Source of the DNA: Lysinibacillus alkalisoli
GTDB taxonomy: Bacteria; Bacillota; Bacilli; Bacillales_A; Planococcaceae
DNA: 64,000 bases
Direction of reading: 5' to 3'
NCBI RefSeq assembly: GCF_014643595.1
Contig: NZ_BMJT01000002.1
Span: forward strand, 124,001 to 188,000
Made by a program: the position numbers and the translations under genes. The notes beneath the pieces are model-generated. The model ran no database searches. It saw nothing but the letters and a program-made list of their open reading frames with translations, and was not told the DNA's origin. Positions within the stretch are counted from its first letter, which is position 1. Every line of letters starts with the position of its first letter. Of this stretch, positions 19,783 to 30,229 are shown in pieces.

Positions 19783-21518
19783 TGCGTACAAGAGAACGAT
19801 TATTTGGCTATGCTAAATTGTATAAAAAACCACTCTTACTTGGTCTGTTTCTATTAATGATAGCTGTTGCAGCAGATGTATCCGGTCCTTTTATTGCAAA
19901 GCGCATTATTGATGACCATATCGCAACAGCAGACACAACAGGTATTAATGTAAAAGCGCTTGTTCTTTTATTAGCTGTATTTTTAGGATTGGCCATTATC
20001 GCTGCTATATTCCGTTATATTCAAGCTATCTTATTAAATAATGGTGCTAATCGTATTATTCAAAAAATGCGTAATGATGTTTATGAACATGTACAAACAT
20101 TACCAATTCGCTATTTTGATAACTTACCTGCTGGTAAAGTTGTATCGCGCATTACGAATGATACAGAGGCGATTCGCAATTTATTTGTTACAGTGCTATC
20201 TAACTTTGCATCAAGTATTATGATGATTTTAGGGATTTATATTGCGCTCTTTATTTTAGAGTGGCGCATGGCCTTAATTGCTTTAGCATTAGTGCCAATT
20301 ATTTTATTGTGGATGGTATTGTATCGTCGCATTGCGTCAAAATACAATCATGTCATTCGCAGTAAAGTGAGTGATATGAATGCTCGTATTAATGAGTCCA
20401 TTCAAGGTATGCCGATTATTCAAGCATTTGGTCGTGAAAAGCAAATGCAAGAAGAGTTTGAAAAAACAAATGATGAACATTACCGTTATCAAAATAAATT
20501 ACTCGTATTGGATGCTGCGACTTCGTTTAACTTAGTAGAGACGTTGCAATCTGTAGCGCTATTAACGTTTATCGTATATTTTGGTACGCAATCTTTAGGG
20601 CCAGACTTCGGTGTATCTATTGGTTTACTCTATGCTTTTGTTGATTATATTACGCGTATTTTTAGCCCTGTTACGAATATTGTTAATCAACTGTCGCATT
20701 TAGAACGTGCAAATGTTGCTTCAGAACGTGTCTTTTCTTTACTCGATCAAAAGGGTGAACCTGTTGATGATAAAAAAATAACGCGTTATGAAGGTAATGT
20801 GCGTTTTGAACACGTTTGGTTTGCATACAAAGAAGAAGAGTATGTCTTAAAAGATATTGATTTTGAAGCTAAAAAAGGTGAAACAATTGCATTAGTCGGT
20901 CATACAGGTTCTGGTAAAAGTTCGATTATGAATTTATTATTCCGCTTTTATGATGTGTCTAAAGGTCAAATTACAATTGATGGCGAGCCACTTGCTAATC
21001 ATTCGCGACAAGCCATTCGTGAACATATGGGTATTGTGCTGCAAGATCCTTATTTATTCACAGGTACTATTGCTTCAAATGTAAGTTTAAATGATCCTGC
21101 TATTACGCGAGATAAAGTAGAACGAGCTTTACAAGCGGTAGGTGGCGAACGTGTGTTGCGTAATTTACCTCAAGGTATCGATGAGCCTGTTATTGAGAAA
21201 GGAAATACGTTATCAGCAGGACAACGTCAATTAATTTCATTTGCAAGGGCATTAGCTTTTGACCCTGCAATTTTAATATTAGACGAAGCTACTTCTAATA
21301 TTGATACAGAAACAGAGGAAATGATTCAACATGCAATGGATGTATTAAAAGCAGGACGTACAACTTTTGTTATTGCACATCGTTTGTCAACAATTAAATC
21401 AGCAGATAAAATTTTAGTTTTAGATGCAGGTGAAATTGCCGAAAGTGGTTCACATGAAGAATTATTAGCTTTAGGTGGGCGTTATGCAGAAATGTATGAG
21501 TTACAAGCAGGCGAATAA
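19782..21518 (+). CDS. bmrD: ABC multidrug exporter half-transporter with catalytic ATP site
   Basis: 578-residue partner half-transporter: six spans (about 15-310), Walker A GHTGSGKSS (about 372), signature TLSAGQRQLISFARAL (SAGQ rather than SGGQ) and Walker B LILDEATSN with the catalytic Glu. The combination of one canonical and one degenerate Walker B in adjacent genes is the hallmark of heterodimeric exporters such as BmrCD. The ATG overlaps the upstream TAA (TAATG), so translation is coupled. Likely induced through the leader upstream when ribosomes stall. A terminator follows. Confidence 0.88.
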   Translation: MRTRERLFGYAKLYKKPLLLGLFLLMIAVAADVSGPFIAKRIIDDHIATADTTGINVKALVLLLAVFLGLAIIAAIFRYIQAILLNNGANRIIQKMRNDVYEHVQTLPIRYFDNLPAGKVVSRITNDTEAIRNLFVTVLSNFASSIMMILGIYIALFILEWRMALIALALVPIILLWMVLYRRIASKYNHVIRSKVSDMNARINESIQGMPIIQAFGREKQMQEEFEKTNDEHYRYQNKLLVLDAATSFNLVETLQSVALLTFIVYFGTQSLGPDFGVSIGLLYAFVDYITRIFSPVTNIVNQLSHLERANVASERVFSLLDQKGEPVDDKKITRYEGNVRFEHVWFAYKEEEYVLKDIDFEAKKGETIALVGHTGSGKSSIMNLLFRFYDVSKGQITIDGEPLANHSRQAIREHMGIVLQDPYLFTGTIASNVSLNDPAITRDKVERALQAVGGERVLRNLPQGIDEPVIEKGNTLSAGQRQLISFARALAFDPAILILDEATSNIDTETEEMIQHAMDVLKAGRTTFVIAHRLSTIKSADKILVLDAGEIAESGSHEELLALGGRYAEMYELQAGE

Positions 21519-21534
21519 ATAATTACAATATAAA

Positions 21535-21566
21535 ATGAGTTCGGCATTATGCCGAACTCATTTTTG
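21535..21566. terminator. Bidirectional terminator after bmrCD-type operon
   Basis: Near-perfect ATGAGTTCGGCA / TGCCGAACTCAT stem followed by T residues. It also lies 40 bases beyond the end of the convergent PAS chemoreceptor gene. Confidence 0.85.
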
Positions 21567-21603
21567 CATAGCTTTTATGGCCTCGTGAATAAAGTGATCA
21601 ACG

Positions 21604-22506
21604 TTAAATCCATTGGCGGAAGTTTTTGGCTTCCTTTTCAAGCGAATGGGCAGCAGCTGTCATAGCATCAAAATCATCTAATGTTGTTTGTATTTGCGAA
21701 GAATTGGCAGATACAGTGTTATGAATAGCGTGCACCCCACTAGACATTTCGTCAATTTCTTTCGTGATGGCATTTACATTCGAACGTACTTCCACAATGG
21801 ATTGTTCTACACGTTCTGACAATTTGCGTACTTCATTAGCAACTACAGTAAACCCACGCCCATGCTCACCTGCACGCGCGGCTTCAATTGCAGCATTTAG
21901 TGCAAGCAAATTGGTTTGCGCGGCAATTTCACGAATGGTTTGTACCACTTGTTGAATATCTTGTGTACGCTTTTCAAGGGATGTAATAATAGTAGCGTTT
22001 GTTGTAGAGATAGTCGCCACTTCTTCAATACCAGCAGCTAAGTGGCGACTACTCATAATCCCATTTGTTGAAAGGTAGTTCAAGTTTTCTGCCATCTGAT
22101 GCAAGTGATCAGTTACAGTACGTATTTTTGTTTGGCGTTCTGTAATGTTAAAGGCAATCTTTAAAATGTGAGTAACTCGTCTTTTTTCGTTGAAAATGGG
22201 CATATAGTTAGCCTCTAACCACACGCTGTTGCCATAGCGGTCCTTACGTTCAATTTTGTCCTCGTATTTGTGCCCAGCTAATAAATTGCGCCAAAAGTGT
22301 TCGTATTCCGGTCGATTAACAAAATGATCAAAACAAAGTTCACGGTGTGCCATACCAACCATTTGTTGCGGTGTATAATGAACAGCTGCAGCGAAGGATG
22401 GGCTTACATATTGCACGTGACGCGTGTCATCAAATAAAATAATCGCCATATTTTTATCTAAAGCTTGTACGACAAAGGCATTTAAATTTTGCTCCTGTAA
22501 AGTCAC
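21604..22506 (-). CDS. Soluble PAS-domain chemoreceptor
   Basis: 300-residue chemoreceptor without membrane spans. A PAS domain (about 15-125, with [23 protein letters not shown] and a C-terminal [13 protein letters not shown]) precedes a shortened signalling domain whose tip reads [37 protein letters not shown]. It may sense an internal redox, oxygen or energy signal. The start is taken as the GTG at 22506, because GGAGGAT stands 8 bases ahead of it; a TTG five codons earlier would put that site inside the gene. Confidence 0.88.
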   Translation of the reverse strand: MTLQEQNLNAFVVQALDKNMAIILFDDTRHVQYVSPSFAAAVHYTPQQMVGMAHRELCFDHFVNRPEYEHFWRNLLAGHKYEDKIERKDRYGNSVWLEANYMPIFNEKRRVTHILKIAFNITERQTKIRTVTDHLHQMAENLNYLSTNGIMSSRHLAAGIEEVATISTTNATIITSLEKRTQDIQQVVQTIREIAAQTNLLALNAAIEAARAGEHGRGFTVVANEVRKLSERVEQSIVEVRSNVNAITKEIDEMSSGVHAIHNTVSANSSQIQTTLDDFDAMTAAAHSLEKEAKNFRQWI

Positions 22507-22782
22507 AATAGTATCCTCCAAATCACACTAATTCGTCATGGCGTATTGCAACTACAATAATATAGTATGAATTAGGTAATAGTAATCAATTCATATTATA
22601 CATACAAACAACACTAGTATTAAAGATTTAGTGTCTTTTCATTTAGTAAAATAATATGACAACTAACCATTCATTTTATCTCAAGTCATATCGTTTGAAG
22701 ACAAGCATTAGGATGCGAGGTTGTATCACTATAGTGAATTCGTTACAATAATATATGATATTGGTTAATTAAGGAGTAAAAC

Positions 22783-25449
22783 ATGTTAAAAAAAGGGTTA
22801 CAACAGAGCGGTATTATCTTAGTATTGTACGGGATTAGTGCATTGTTCTTTTATTATTTTATTCGCTCAGGTGCACCAGCTACAATGCGTGGTACAGATG
22901 CCACAGGGCAATTTTTATATTTTAAACATCTTATTCGCCAGCTAGTCGAGGATGGCGGTTTATTTTGGTCATGGGTATATGGCTTAGGTGGCGATGTGTA
23001 TGGGCAATTCGGTTATTATTACACAACATCTATTTCATTTATAGCAAGTTTATTATTTGATACGCCTACAGTTGATGCTATTTTAGCATTAACACTGCCT
23101 ACATTAATGTTACAAGTTACATTTGGTATGTATATCATGTTTACATTATTACGTTATAAAGAGCGGAGTTATTTGGCTGCTTTTCTTGGAAGTGTGCTGT
23201 ATGGTGGTAGTGCCTTTTTAGCAAATTATGCTGTTATTTTTGATTTTATGATGGAAAGTTTTATGTTATTACCACTTGTTATTTTAGGGTTTGAACATTA
23301 CATAAAGTCGAATAAACCTTATGCCTTTGTTATTACCTTAGCTATAGTTCTATTTTCTAACTTTTATTTTGCGTATATGACAACTATTTTTTTAATGATC
23401 TATGCCATATATAAATTCTTTGATGAACCTCGTTTTACAAAGTCAGTGAAAGGTTTTTTACAGTATGTATTAACTACAAGTGGTTATTATATGCTTAGTG
23501 TAATGATTGCAGCTGTTGGCTTTTTCCCTACAGTGTATCAATTTTTGCAAAGTGGACGTATAGGAGCAGAGTATGAGTTGTCTTTATTTTTTAAAGATGA
23601 TACATATGCACGAATACCGAGATGGTTCTTTTTATCGTATCAGGAGACAGGTGTAATAGGGATTGCCATGATTGCAGGTGTATTATTACTTGCCATGTTT
23701 GGCTTGCCAAATCGTCAATATTTGCCTAAAAAATTATGGCTCGTTACCTTATTACTATTGCTTGTTTCCCCATATGTATATTCTATGATGAACGGCTTTT
23801 CAGCTATGCAACGTCGTTGGTTTTATATGTTATTATTTGGCTTCACTTATTTAGCGGCATATAGTTTTGATGACGTTATCAAGATGAAGCGGCGCACGAT
23901 TGTCTGGCTTAGTGTAATATTACTTAGCATAGTGTATTGGAGCGGGCAACGTACATGGTCGTTGCAGGGACGCGAAACTGAGGCAACAGATAGTATGTTA
24001 ATAGGATTTGCTATTATCACTGTCATCTTATTGTTACTAGCTATGACTCAAAAAGTATGGCTATACAGAGGGGCGACGATAAGTATTATCCTTATCGTAA
24101 TAATGACGGGAATGGTGCAATATCATGCTACATTCACCGCATTACTTGGGCCTCAGCAAGATCAAAAGAAAGCGGCAGAAGCATTTTTTACAAAGCCAGG
24201 TTTTACAAATGAGCTAGCCTTGGATATCGTCTCACAAATTAATCAACGTCGTACTGGGATGGAACGGACAATTTGGGATGATCCAAGTACAGAAGTAAAC
24301 ATGAGCATGTATTATGGTTATCCTTCGAGTGCTGCGTATAATAGTTTAATCCCTAACAATGTTCATCATTTTTTTAAAGAGCAATCCAAAACCTTACAAC
24401 CAGGTACAGTGAGTGTGTATAACAATTATGATGAGCGGTTGTTTTTGGAGACGTTATTAGGCAATCGCTTTACAGTAGTACAACCTAATGCGCGTCATAA
24501 GCCATATGGCTATGAACAGGTGTACGCTAATAAGGAATGGGAGTTATGGGAGAATCAATATGCTTTACCTTTAGGAGTATGGTTTCCTAATACAGCGTAT
24601 GTAACAGAGAGTCAAGTTGCACCACTGACAAGTGCACAACAAGATGAATTGTTGTTACAAAGTTTCATTGTGAAGGACGCAGATAAAAGCTTGCAACAAC
24701 AACGCTCTCATATAGACTTACAAGATTTACAAGCTACAACGTTAAAACAAGGTTTGGCAGGTGTCACAGTAGTAAATGGCACGCAACAAGGTAATACATT
24801 TGTTATGCATAATAATGGCTCTATTCGGATCCCTTTTCAAAAGCCAAAAGAACAGCAAGGTGAGGTGCATGTTGCACTCACAATCAATAAGCGAGATGAT
24901 AGCGGGTTTACGATGCAAATGTTAGATAAAAAGATGACTTACTTAGGGAAATACAATGTATGGAATTATCCGAAAGAGCAGTTTCACTTTAATTTAGGTT
25001 GGCAACATAAAACAGATTATATTGACGTACAATTAACAGAAGGTACTTACACAATTACAGAGGTGCGTATTGATTTCCTTAATTATAGTCATTACGTAAC
25101 ACAAGTTGAGCAACTGAAAAAGTATCCACTCACACAAATTACTACAACACCCCACACATTATCAGGTGTGATTGAAGTACCAGCTAAAGGTGTAGTATTG
25201 TTAAGTATTCCATATAGTAAGGGCTGGATGGCCACAATAGATGGGCAAGAAGTACCGTTACATGAGGTAGACTTTACATTTATGGGGTTACCAATCACAG
25301 CAGGAAAACATACCATTACTTTAGCGTATCAAACGCCGTACTTCATTGAGAGTTTAGGCATAACAGTGATTGGTTTATTGTTGTTATTACTTCATTATGT
25401 ATTACCACTTTATCGCCGTAAAATGCAGCGTGTTAAAGGAGGGGAGTAA
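22783..25449 (+). CDS. YfhO family membrane glycosyltransferase-like protein, copy 1
   Basis: 888-residue polytopic membrane protein of the YfhO family (GT-C-like). About 13 hydrophobic spans occupy residues 10-450 plus one near the C-terminus (about 860-880), with a large extracellular region between. The family's N-terminal loop MRGTDATGQFLYFKHLIRQL...FWSWVYGLGGDVYGQFGYYYT is present. In B. subtilis and Staphylococcus, YfhO adds GlcNAc to lipoteichoic acid, using a lipid-linked sugar made by CsbB and flipped by GtcA. It is followed one base later by a paralogue and faces GtcA and CsbB homologues. Confidence 0.88.
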   Translation: MLKKGLQQSGIILVLYGISALFFYYFIRSGAPATMRGTDATGQFLYFKHLIRQLVEDGGLFWSWVYGLGGDVYGQFGYYYTTSISFIASLLFDTPTVDAILALTLPTLMLQVTFGMYIMFTLLRYKERSYLAAFLGSVLYGGSAFLANYAVIFDFMMESFMLLPLVILGFEHYIKSNKPYAFVITLAIVLFSNFYFAYMTTIFLMIYAIYKFFDEPRFTKSVKGFLQYVLTTSGYYMLSVMIAAVGFFPTVYQFLQSGRIGAEYELSLFFKDDTYARIPRWFFLSYQETGVIGIAMIAGVLLLAMFGLPNRQYLPKKLWLVTLLLLLVSPYVYSMMNGFSAMQRRWFYMLLFGFTYLAAYSFDDVIKMKRRTIVWLSVILLSIVYWSGQRTWSLQGRETEATDSMLIGFAIITVILLLLAMTQKVWLYRGATISIILIVIMTGMVQYHATFTALLGPQQDQKKAAEAFFTKPGFTNELALDIVSQINQRRTGMERTIWDDPSTEVNMSMYYGYPSSAAYNSLIPNNVHHFFKEQSKTLQPGTVSVYNNYDERLFLETLLGNRFTVVQPNARHKPYGYEQVYANKEWELWENQYALPLGVWFPNTAYVTESQVAPLTSAQQDELLLQSFIVKDADKSLQQQRSHIDLQDLQATTLKQGLAGVTVVNGTQQGNTFVMHNNGSIRIPFQKPKEQQGEVHVALTINKRDDSGFTMQMLDKKMTYLGKYNVWNYPKEQFHFNLGWQHKTDYIDVQLTEGTYTITEVRIDFLNYSHYVTQVEQLKKYPLTQITTTPHTLSGVIEVPAKGVVLLSIPYSKGWMATIDGQEVPLHEVDFTFMGLPITAGKHTITLAYQTPYFIESLGITVIGLLLLLLHYVLPLYRRKMQRVKGGE

Positions 25450-25450
25450 A

Positions 25451-28102
25451 ATGCGTAAAGTAGTGCCAATTATTGCGATTAGCGTAGTGAGTTTGGCTGC
25501 TGTTAGGGCTGCATTGTGGTATTTTTTAAAGACAGACTCACCGATGTTGATGCGCGGTGCAGACGCTACGACACAAATGCTCTATTATAAAATGTTACTA
25601 AGTGATCTCATCCATCAAGGGCAATCGTTATTTTGGTCATGGCAATACGGTATTGGTGGCGATGTGTATGGGCAGTTTGCCTATTATTACTCAACATCGC
25701 TGACCTTTTACCTGACTACTTTTTTGACAGGTGCTAGCACAATCACAACGTTAGCTACACAACATACGTATGTATTAATAATACAAATGGTCATTGCCTC
25801 ACTTTTTACGTATGCTTTATTCACTTATCGTGGTAATGGCTTTGTAGCTGCGAGCTTTGGGGCAATTATGTATAGCACTTCTTTTGTCTTCATTCAATAT
25901 GGTTTGACATTAGATTTTATGGTAGAGGCTTTTGTGCTACTGCCAGTAGTACTGCTTGGTTTAGAAATTACTGTCCGAAGAAAAATAGCATTTCCTTTCA
26001 TTTTAACTATGGCACTGGCTTTACTTAATTTTTATTTCGGTTACATTACAACCTTATTTGTAATGTGCTATGCTATCTTTTTATTTTTTGATACACAAAC
26101 GGTTACAACATGGCGTAATTTTGTCCGTTATGCGTTGCATTTAAGTTTGTATTATGTATGTAGTTTAGCATTAGCTGCTATCGCTTTTATACCTGCTGTA
26201 TACCAGTATTTACAAAGTGATCGACATGGTCAAGAAGCTAAATATGCCTTATTTTTCAGTTGGGATTTTTACTTTCAACTGCCAAAGACTTTATTTCTGT
26301 CATACCAAGAAGCAGATGCGATGCTATTACCCTTAATTACAGGTGTACTGATGATTTGTTTACTTATGACAAAGCAACCTAAACGCTATAAATATTTTTT
26401 AATGGTGCTCATCGTAATGATCTGTATTCCTTATATGTATTCTGTATTTAATGGTTTTGCTGCTATGCAGAGGCGTTGGTTTTATGGGGTTTATTTAGGG
26501 ATTGCTCTTTTAAGTGCAGAAACGATGACACGGGTACGAACAATACAATGGCAGCCTTATTTGATTGCGAGTATGAGCTTATTAGTATGGTTAATCATTG
26601 TGTTACTAGTAAGCGATCAAACGATCACGGCTGTGAATATGAAATTGTTAGTCATAGGTATAGGCAGTATGATTGCATTAGGAGGCTATTGGCTTGTACA
26701 AACGAAACGGTGGCGCATAGGTTTTGCCTCTTCTCTTTTATTATTATTATTTGCACATAGTACATTACAAGCCCATTTTTATTTCACACGTGTACTTGGT
26801 GATGCAAGCACATATCAGACATTAAGTCGCGAATTTTTGCAACTACCTGGTTATGATAATAAAATAACACAAGAAGTAGCCCAACTTATTCAACAGCGTA
26901 CACAAGGTATACAACGTACAATTTGGGCTGACGATGCTATACCAGACAATGCAAGTTTTTATTATCCTTACTATAGTAACAGCACGTATCAAAGCCTAAT
27001 CCCACTCAATATTCATCAATATTATAAAGAACATAGCCAAACTTTACAAAGTGGTTCAGTAAGTCGTTATGCAAATTATGATGAGCGTTTATATCAAGAG
27101 TTATGGATGGCGAATCGTTTCCAAGTGATTAAAGATCGAGCTAGACATATCCCGTATCATCATCAGGCGATGGCTACATTAGGAGAATGGACAATTTATG
27201 AGGCGAAAGAGACGTTGCCAGTAGGTTTCGCCATACCTGCCGACCAGTGGCTGACTACTTCTGAAGCTGAACAACTGACAAGCGCAGCTTTTGACCAAGC
27301 CATTTGGCAAGCCGTTATTGTACACAATAACGATCAACAATTACAACAAGGGTCATCAAACTTTGACCCCTCCAAGTTAGTAACAGCTACAAAAAAGGTG
27401 GCTATGACAGATATTGAGCTCACTAATATTACCATGACAGATGCCTCACATATTACAGTAGGGGAAGCAGGAGGACAATTAAGAATCCCACTCCCACAAA
27501 ATCCAACTGTAGGGGAATATCATCTGCAGATGGAATTAATGAAAGCAGAAGAGAAGTCTTATATTGTAAAGGTATTGGACAAGTCGTTTCATTATTTAGG
27601 GCAAAGTAACCCTTGGCACTACCTTAAAAAAGATTATACATTTAATTTAGGACATAACTACGATAAACCTTATATTGATGTACATTTGATAAAAGGACAG
27701 TATGAGCTTCAAAATATAGCTACACATTTTAATAGTTATGAGCCCCTACCTGCTTTGTTGCAAGCACGCAATGCACATGCACTAACGAATAGTACAGTGC
27801 AAGATACAGGAGTTACAGGTACAATGGCAGTTAATGAACCAAGTATCGCAATATTTAGCATACCTTATAGTAAGGGGTGGCAAGCTTTAGTGAATGGGGA
27901 GGAGGTTCCTCTTCATGAAGTAAACTATAGCTTTATTGGCATCCCATTAAGAGAAGGTGAGCATGAGATTGAACTCATCTACCGCACACCTTACTTTGAC
28001 CAAGCTCGTTTGATTACGTTATTGGCATTTTTTATATTAATAACTGGTACGATTTATCAAATATGGTATAAAAGAAATTTGAAAAATAAAGAAAATAGCT
28101 AA
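25451..28102 (+). CDS. YfhO family membrane glycosyltransferase-like protein, copy 2
   Basis: 883 residues, the same architecture as the preceding protein and clearly a tandem paralogue: MLMRGADATTQMLYYKMLL...FWSWQYGIGGDVYGQFAYYYST, FNGFAAMQRRWFYG, and a C-terminal FSIPYSKGWQALVNGEEVPLHEVNYSFIGIPL that matches the copy 1 tail almost word for word. The start at 25451 is fixed by AAAGGAGGGG and lies one base after the upstream stop; a longer frame would run inside copy 1. Two diverged acceptor-side enzymes could modify two polymers or act together (inference). Confidence 0.88.
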   Translation: MRKVVPIIAISVVSLAAVRAALWYFLKTDSPMLMRGADATTQMLYYKMLLSDLIHQGQSLFWSWQYGIGGDVYGQFAYYYSTSLTFYLTTFLTGASTITTLATQHTYVLIIQMVIASLFTYALFTYRGNGFVAASFGAIMYSTSFVFIQYGLTLDFMVEAFVLLPVVLLGLEITVRRKIAFPFILTMALALLNFYFGYITTLFVMCYAIFLFFDTQTVTTWRNFVRYALHLSLYYVCSLALAAIAFIPAVYQYLQSDRHGQEAKYALFFSWDFYFQLPKTLFLSYQEADAMLLPLITGVLMICLLMTKQPKRYKYFLMVLIVMICIPYMYSVFNGFAAMQRRWFYGVYLGIALLSAETMTRVRTIQWQPYLIASMSLLVWLIIVLLVSDQTITAVNMKLLVIGIGSMIALGGYWLVQTKRWRIGFASSLLLLLFAHSTLQAHFYFTRVLGDASTYQTLSREFLQLPGYDNKITQEVAQLIQQRTQGIQRTIWADDAIPDNASFYYPYYSNSTYQSLIPLNIHQYYKEHSQTLQSGSVSRYANYDERLYQELWMANRFQVIKDRARHIPYHHQAMATLGEWTIYEAKETLPVGFAIPADQWLTTSEAEQLTSAAFDQAIWQAVIVHNNDQQLQQGSSNFDPSKLVTATKKVAMTDIELTNITMTDASHITVGEAGGQLRIPLPQNPTVGEYHLQMELMKAEEKSYIVKVLDKSFHYLGQSNPWHYLKKDYTFNLGHNYDKPYIDVHLIKGQYELQNIATHFNSYEPLPALLQARNAHALTNSTVQDTGVTGTMAVNEPSIAIFSIPYSKGWQALVNGEEVPLHEVNYSFIGIPLREGEHEIELIYRTPYFDQARLITLLAFFILITGTIYQIWYKRNLKNKENS

Positions 28103-28170
28103 TCATTTGTAGTTTTAATTCGTGGGTGAGTTTTACAGTATCTAGTTCGATATAAAATAACAAGTATACA

Positions 28171-28212
28171 AAAAGGAACACCGGATTTATAGAAGCGGTG
28201 TTCCTTTTAATA
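28171..28212. terminator. Bidirectional terminator between YfhO pair and GtcA-like gene
   Basis: AAAAGGAACACCG / CGGTGTTCCTTTT, a 13-bp perfect stem with A and T runs at its ends. Confidence 0.9.
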
Positions 28213-28242
28213 TGGAGTAGCCTGCGCTACCCATTTTGTATG

Positions 28243-28635
28243 TTAGCCTTGTTGTAATATTTTCTTAGAAATAATGAACGTGAATGGAATAGCAATAAAT
28301 GAGGCTAATAATGGCGATATAACATCATTTAATCCAATCAAGTCCACTAAAATGTAAATACTTACCGTCGTTACAGTAATATTTACAACATAAGTCATAG
28401 GAAACTGAAAGAACTTCTTTAACGTAGGTTTGGTACGATACGTAAAATAGGAATTCAAGAAAAATGAACCTACCATACTAATAAGAAAAGCCAAAATATG
28501 TGCGAATAAATAATTGAGTTGTATGAGCTTTAAAAAGATTAAATATAAAATATAGTAATTAGCGGTATTTAAACAACCTACTATGATAAAGCGAAATACT
28601 TCAGAACGAATAAATGTATGAATACGTTGCATCAT
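28243..28635 (-). CDS. GtcA family membrane protein (lipid-linked sugar flippase candidate)
   Basis: 130 residues with four membrane spans (about 12-32, 38-58, 75-96, 103-123), the GtcA-like fold. Family hallmarks are the N-terminal FRFIIVGCLNTANYYILYLIF and the middle SFFLNSYFTYRTKPTLKKFFQFPMTYV. GtcA proteins are thought to flip undecaprenyl-phosphate-sugar across the membrane for wall or lipoteichoic acid glycosylation. Its ATG overlaps the stop of the glycosyltransferase upstream in its operon. Two ATGs stand together at the start. Confidence 0.88.
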   Translation of the reverse strand: MMQRIHTFIRSEVFRFIIVGCLNTANYYILYLIFLKLIQLNYLFAHILAFLISMVGSFFLNSYFTYRTKPTLKKFFQFPMTYVVNITVTTVSIYILVDLIGLNDVISPLLASFIAIPFTFIISKKILQQG

Positions 28636-29567
28636 TTTAAGTCAACCTTTTTCTTTGTAGAGTAAGCGACTAAATAAGGTGGTCGCTGTTTCACCTCATA
28701 GTAAATGCGACCGATGTACTCACCAATAATACCGATGGCAATTAATTGCACACCACCTAAAAACAATACCGCAGCTATCGTCGTAAAGTAACCTGGTACT
28801 TCAATTCCATGGAGCATCGTTTGAATGAACATCACAAAAATATAAATAAAATCAAGTAGGGTAATTAATAACCCACCATAAATAGCGAGACGTAAAGGTT
28901 TATTGTTAAAAGAAATAATACCATCAATACCATAGTTTAATAAACTGCGGAAGGACCATTTACTATCCCCTTCAGCTCTTGTTACATTTTCATATGTAAT
29001 CGTTGCTGCTTCAAAGCCAATCCAAGAAAATAATCCTTTGGAAAAGCGATTGTATTCGCGTAAATTTAATAATGCATTGACAGCTTTACGTGACAATAAT
29101 CTAAAATCGCCAATGCCATTTTCAAAATGGACATCTGTCATTGCATTGATACATTTATAATAAATGTTTGTAAAAAAGGTGCGAGAGACATTATCTCCTT
29201 TACGGTTTCGTTTAGCAATGACTTGATCGTAACCTTCTTCGGCTTTTTCAATTAGTTTGGGAATCAGTTCAGGAGGATGTTGCAAATCAGCATCCATAAT
29301 AATACTGTAGGCGCCAGTAGCATAACTTAAACCTGCTAACATAGCAGCCTCTTTACCAAAGTTACGGCTAAATTGAATGTAATGGCAGTGGTCATCTTTA
29401 TCGTGTAGACGTGATAATTGTCTTTGCGTCCCGTCTTTACTGCCATCATTAATAAAAATAATTTCACATTGCATAGCAAGTTGATTGAGTATAGTGCGCG
29501 TTTCTTCGTAAAACGCTTCGATATTTTGTTCTTCATTGTAACAAGGTACAATTATTGATACGTGCAT
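28632..29567 (-). CDS. CsbB-like family 2 glycosyltransferase
   Basis: 311-residue GT2 enzyme: GT-A domain at 1-215 with VSIIVPCYNEEQNIEAF, INDGSKDGT, the metal-binding DADLQHPPELI and a RFSKGLFSWIGF segment; then two membrane spans (about 228-252 and 262-287). This is the build of CsbB/Bactoprenol glucosyl transferases that charge undecaprenyl phosphate with a sugar on the inner face. AAGGGG precedes the ATG. With the GtcA-like gene it forms a two-gene operon pointing at the two YfhO genes, which would supply the outer-face transfer step. Confidence 0.9.
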   Translation of the reverse strand: MHVSIIVPCYNEEQNIEAFYEETRTILNQLAMQCEIIFINDGSKDGTQRQLSRLHDKDDHCHYIQFSRNFGKEAAMLAGLSYATGAYSIIMDADLQHPPELIPKLIEKAEEGYDQVIAKRNRKGDNVSRTFFTNIYYKCINAMTDVHFENGIGDFRLLSRKAVNALLNLREYNRFSKGLFSWIGFEAATITYENVTRAEGDSKWSFRSLLNYGIDGIISFNNKPLRLAIYGGLLITLLDFIYIFVMFIQTMLHGIEVPGYFTTIAAVLFLGGVQLIAIGIIGEYIGRIYYEVKQRPPYLVAYSTKKKVDLK

Positions 29568-29617
29568 ATGGATTCCCCTTTTTCATACATAACATGTTCA
29601 CTATAGCGATTGAGTCC

Positions 29618-30142
29618 TCACTTGTCTACTTCATTTATCATCGCTATAGCACGAATAGGTGAGCCATCACCTTGTGCAATTTTTAATGGTAGTCCAATGA
29701 ATAAAAATTCATCTGTGAGTTGTTCTAAATTGACTAAATGTGTATAAGTAATAATGCCTTGACGTAATAATTCCCGCTCTAAAGCCTCTGTAATATTGCC
29801 ACCTACAAATAATGGTTGACTTGCTGTAATTTTATGCGCATCTTGTAAAGTTGCTTCCTCAATAAAAAACAATCCACGCTCAATGGGAAACGTGTCTTGT
29901 AGGCGTACAACTTTACTTTTGCCCATAAAGCGCTCTGCTGGCAAGTCATCTAAATTATCTCCATTTTCATGCATATGTGCAGGTGCATCAACATGTGTGC
30001 CAGTATGTGACCCAAGCGAAAGTGTACGCAATAACCAGCTATGACTATCATAGGTGTGAGTTGTTGTAATGTGTACTTCTGGGTCACCAGGGTAAACAGG
30101 CATCCCTTCATATAGTGTTTTAGTTAAATCAATAATTTTCAT
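29618..30142 (-). CDS. Cyclase-family metal hydrolase (kynurenine formamidase-like)
   Basis: 174-residue enzyme of the cyclase/KynB family, which hydrolyses amides or lactones with a divalent metal. The metal motif is clear: SHTGTHVDAPAHMHENG (about residues 43-59), preceded by IDLTKTLYEGMPVYPGDPEV. The start at 30142 is supported by TAGGAGT; the reading frame extends further but without a ribosome site. No kynurenine pathway genes are adjacent, so the substrate is open. It is divergent from argG. Confidence 0.85.
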   Translation of the reverse strand: MKIIDLTKTLYEGMPVYPGDPEVHITTTHTYDSHSWLLRTLSLGSHTGTHVDAPAHMHENGDNLDDLPAERFMGKSKVVRLQDTFPIERGLFFIEEATLQDAHKITASQPLFVGGNITEALERELLRQGIITYTHLVNLEQLTDEFLFIGLPLKIAQGDGSPIRAIAMINEVDK

Positions 30143-30229
30143 TTTCTTACTCCTATTAATTGGTATGCTCTCTATTGTACCATATTTGCTAATTTCCTTA
30201 ATGTAGAAAAACAAATTATAAAAATTCAC

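Noticed and set aside
22726-22737. Perfect 12-base palindrome TCACTATAGTGA before the first YfhO gene
   Set aside because: Too short to call an operator without a second copy; only one is present here.
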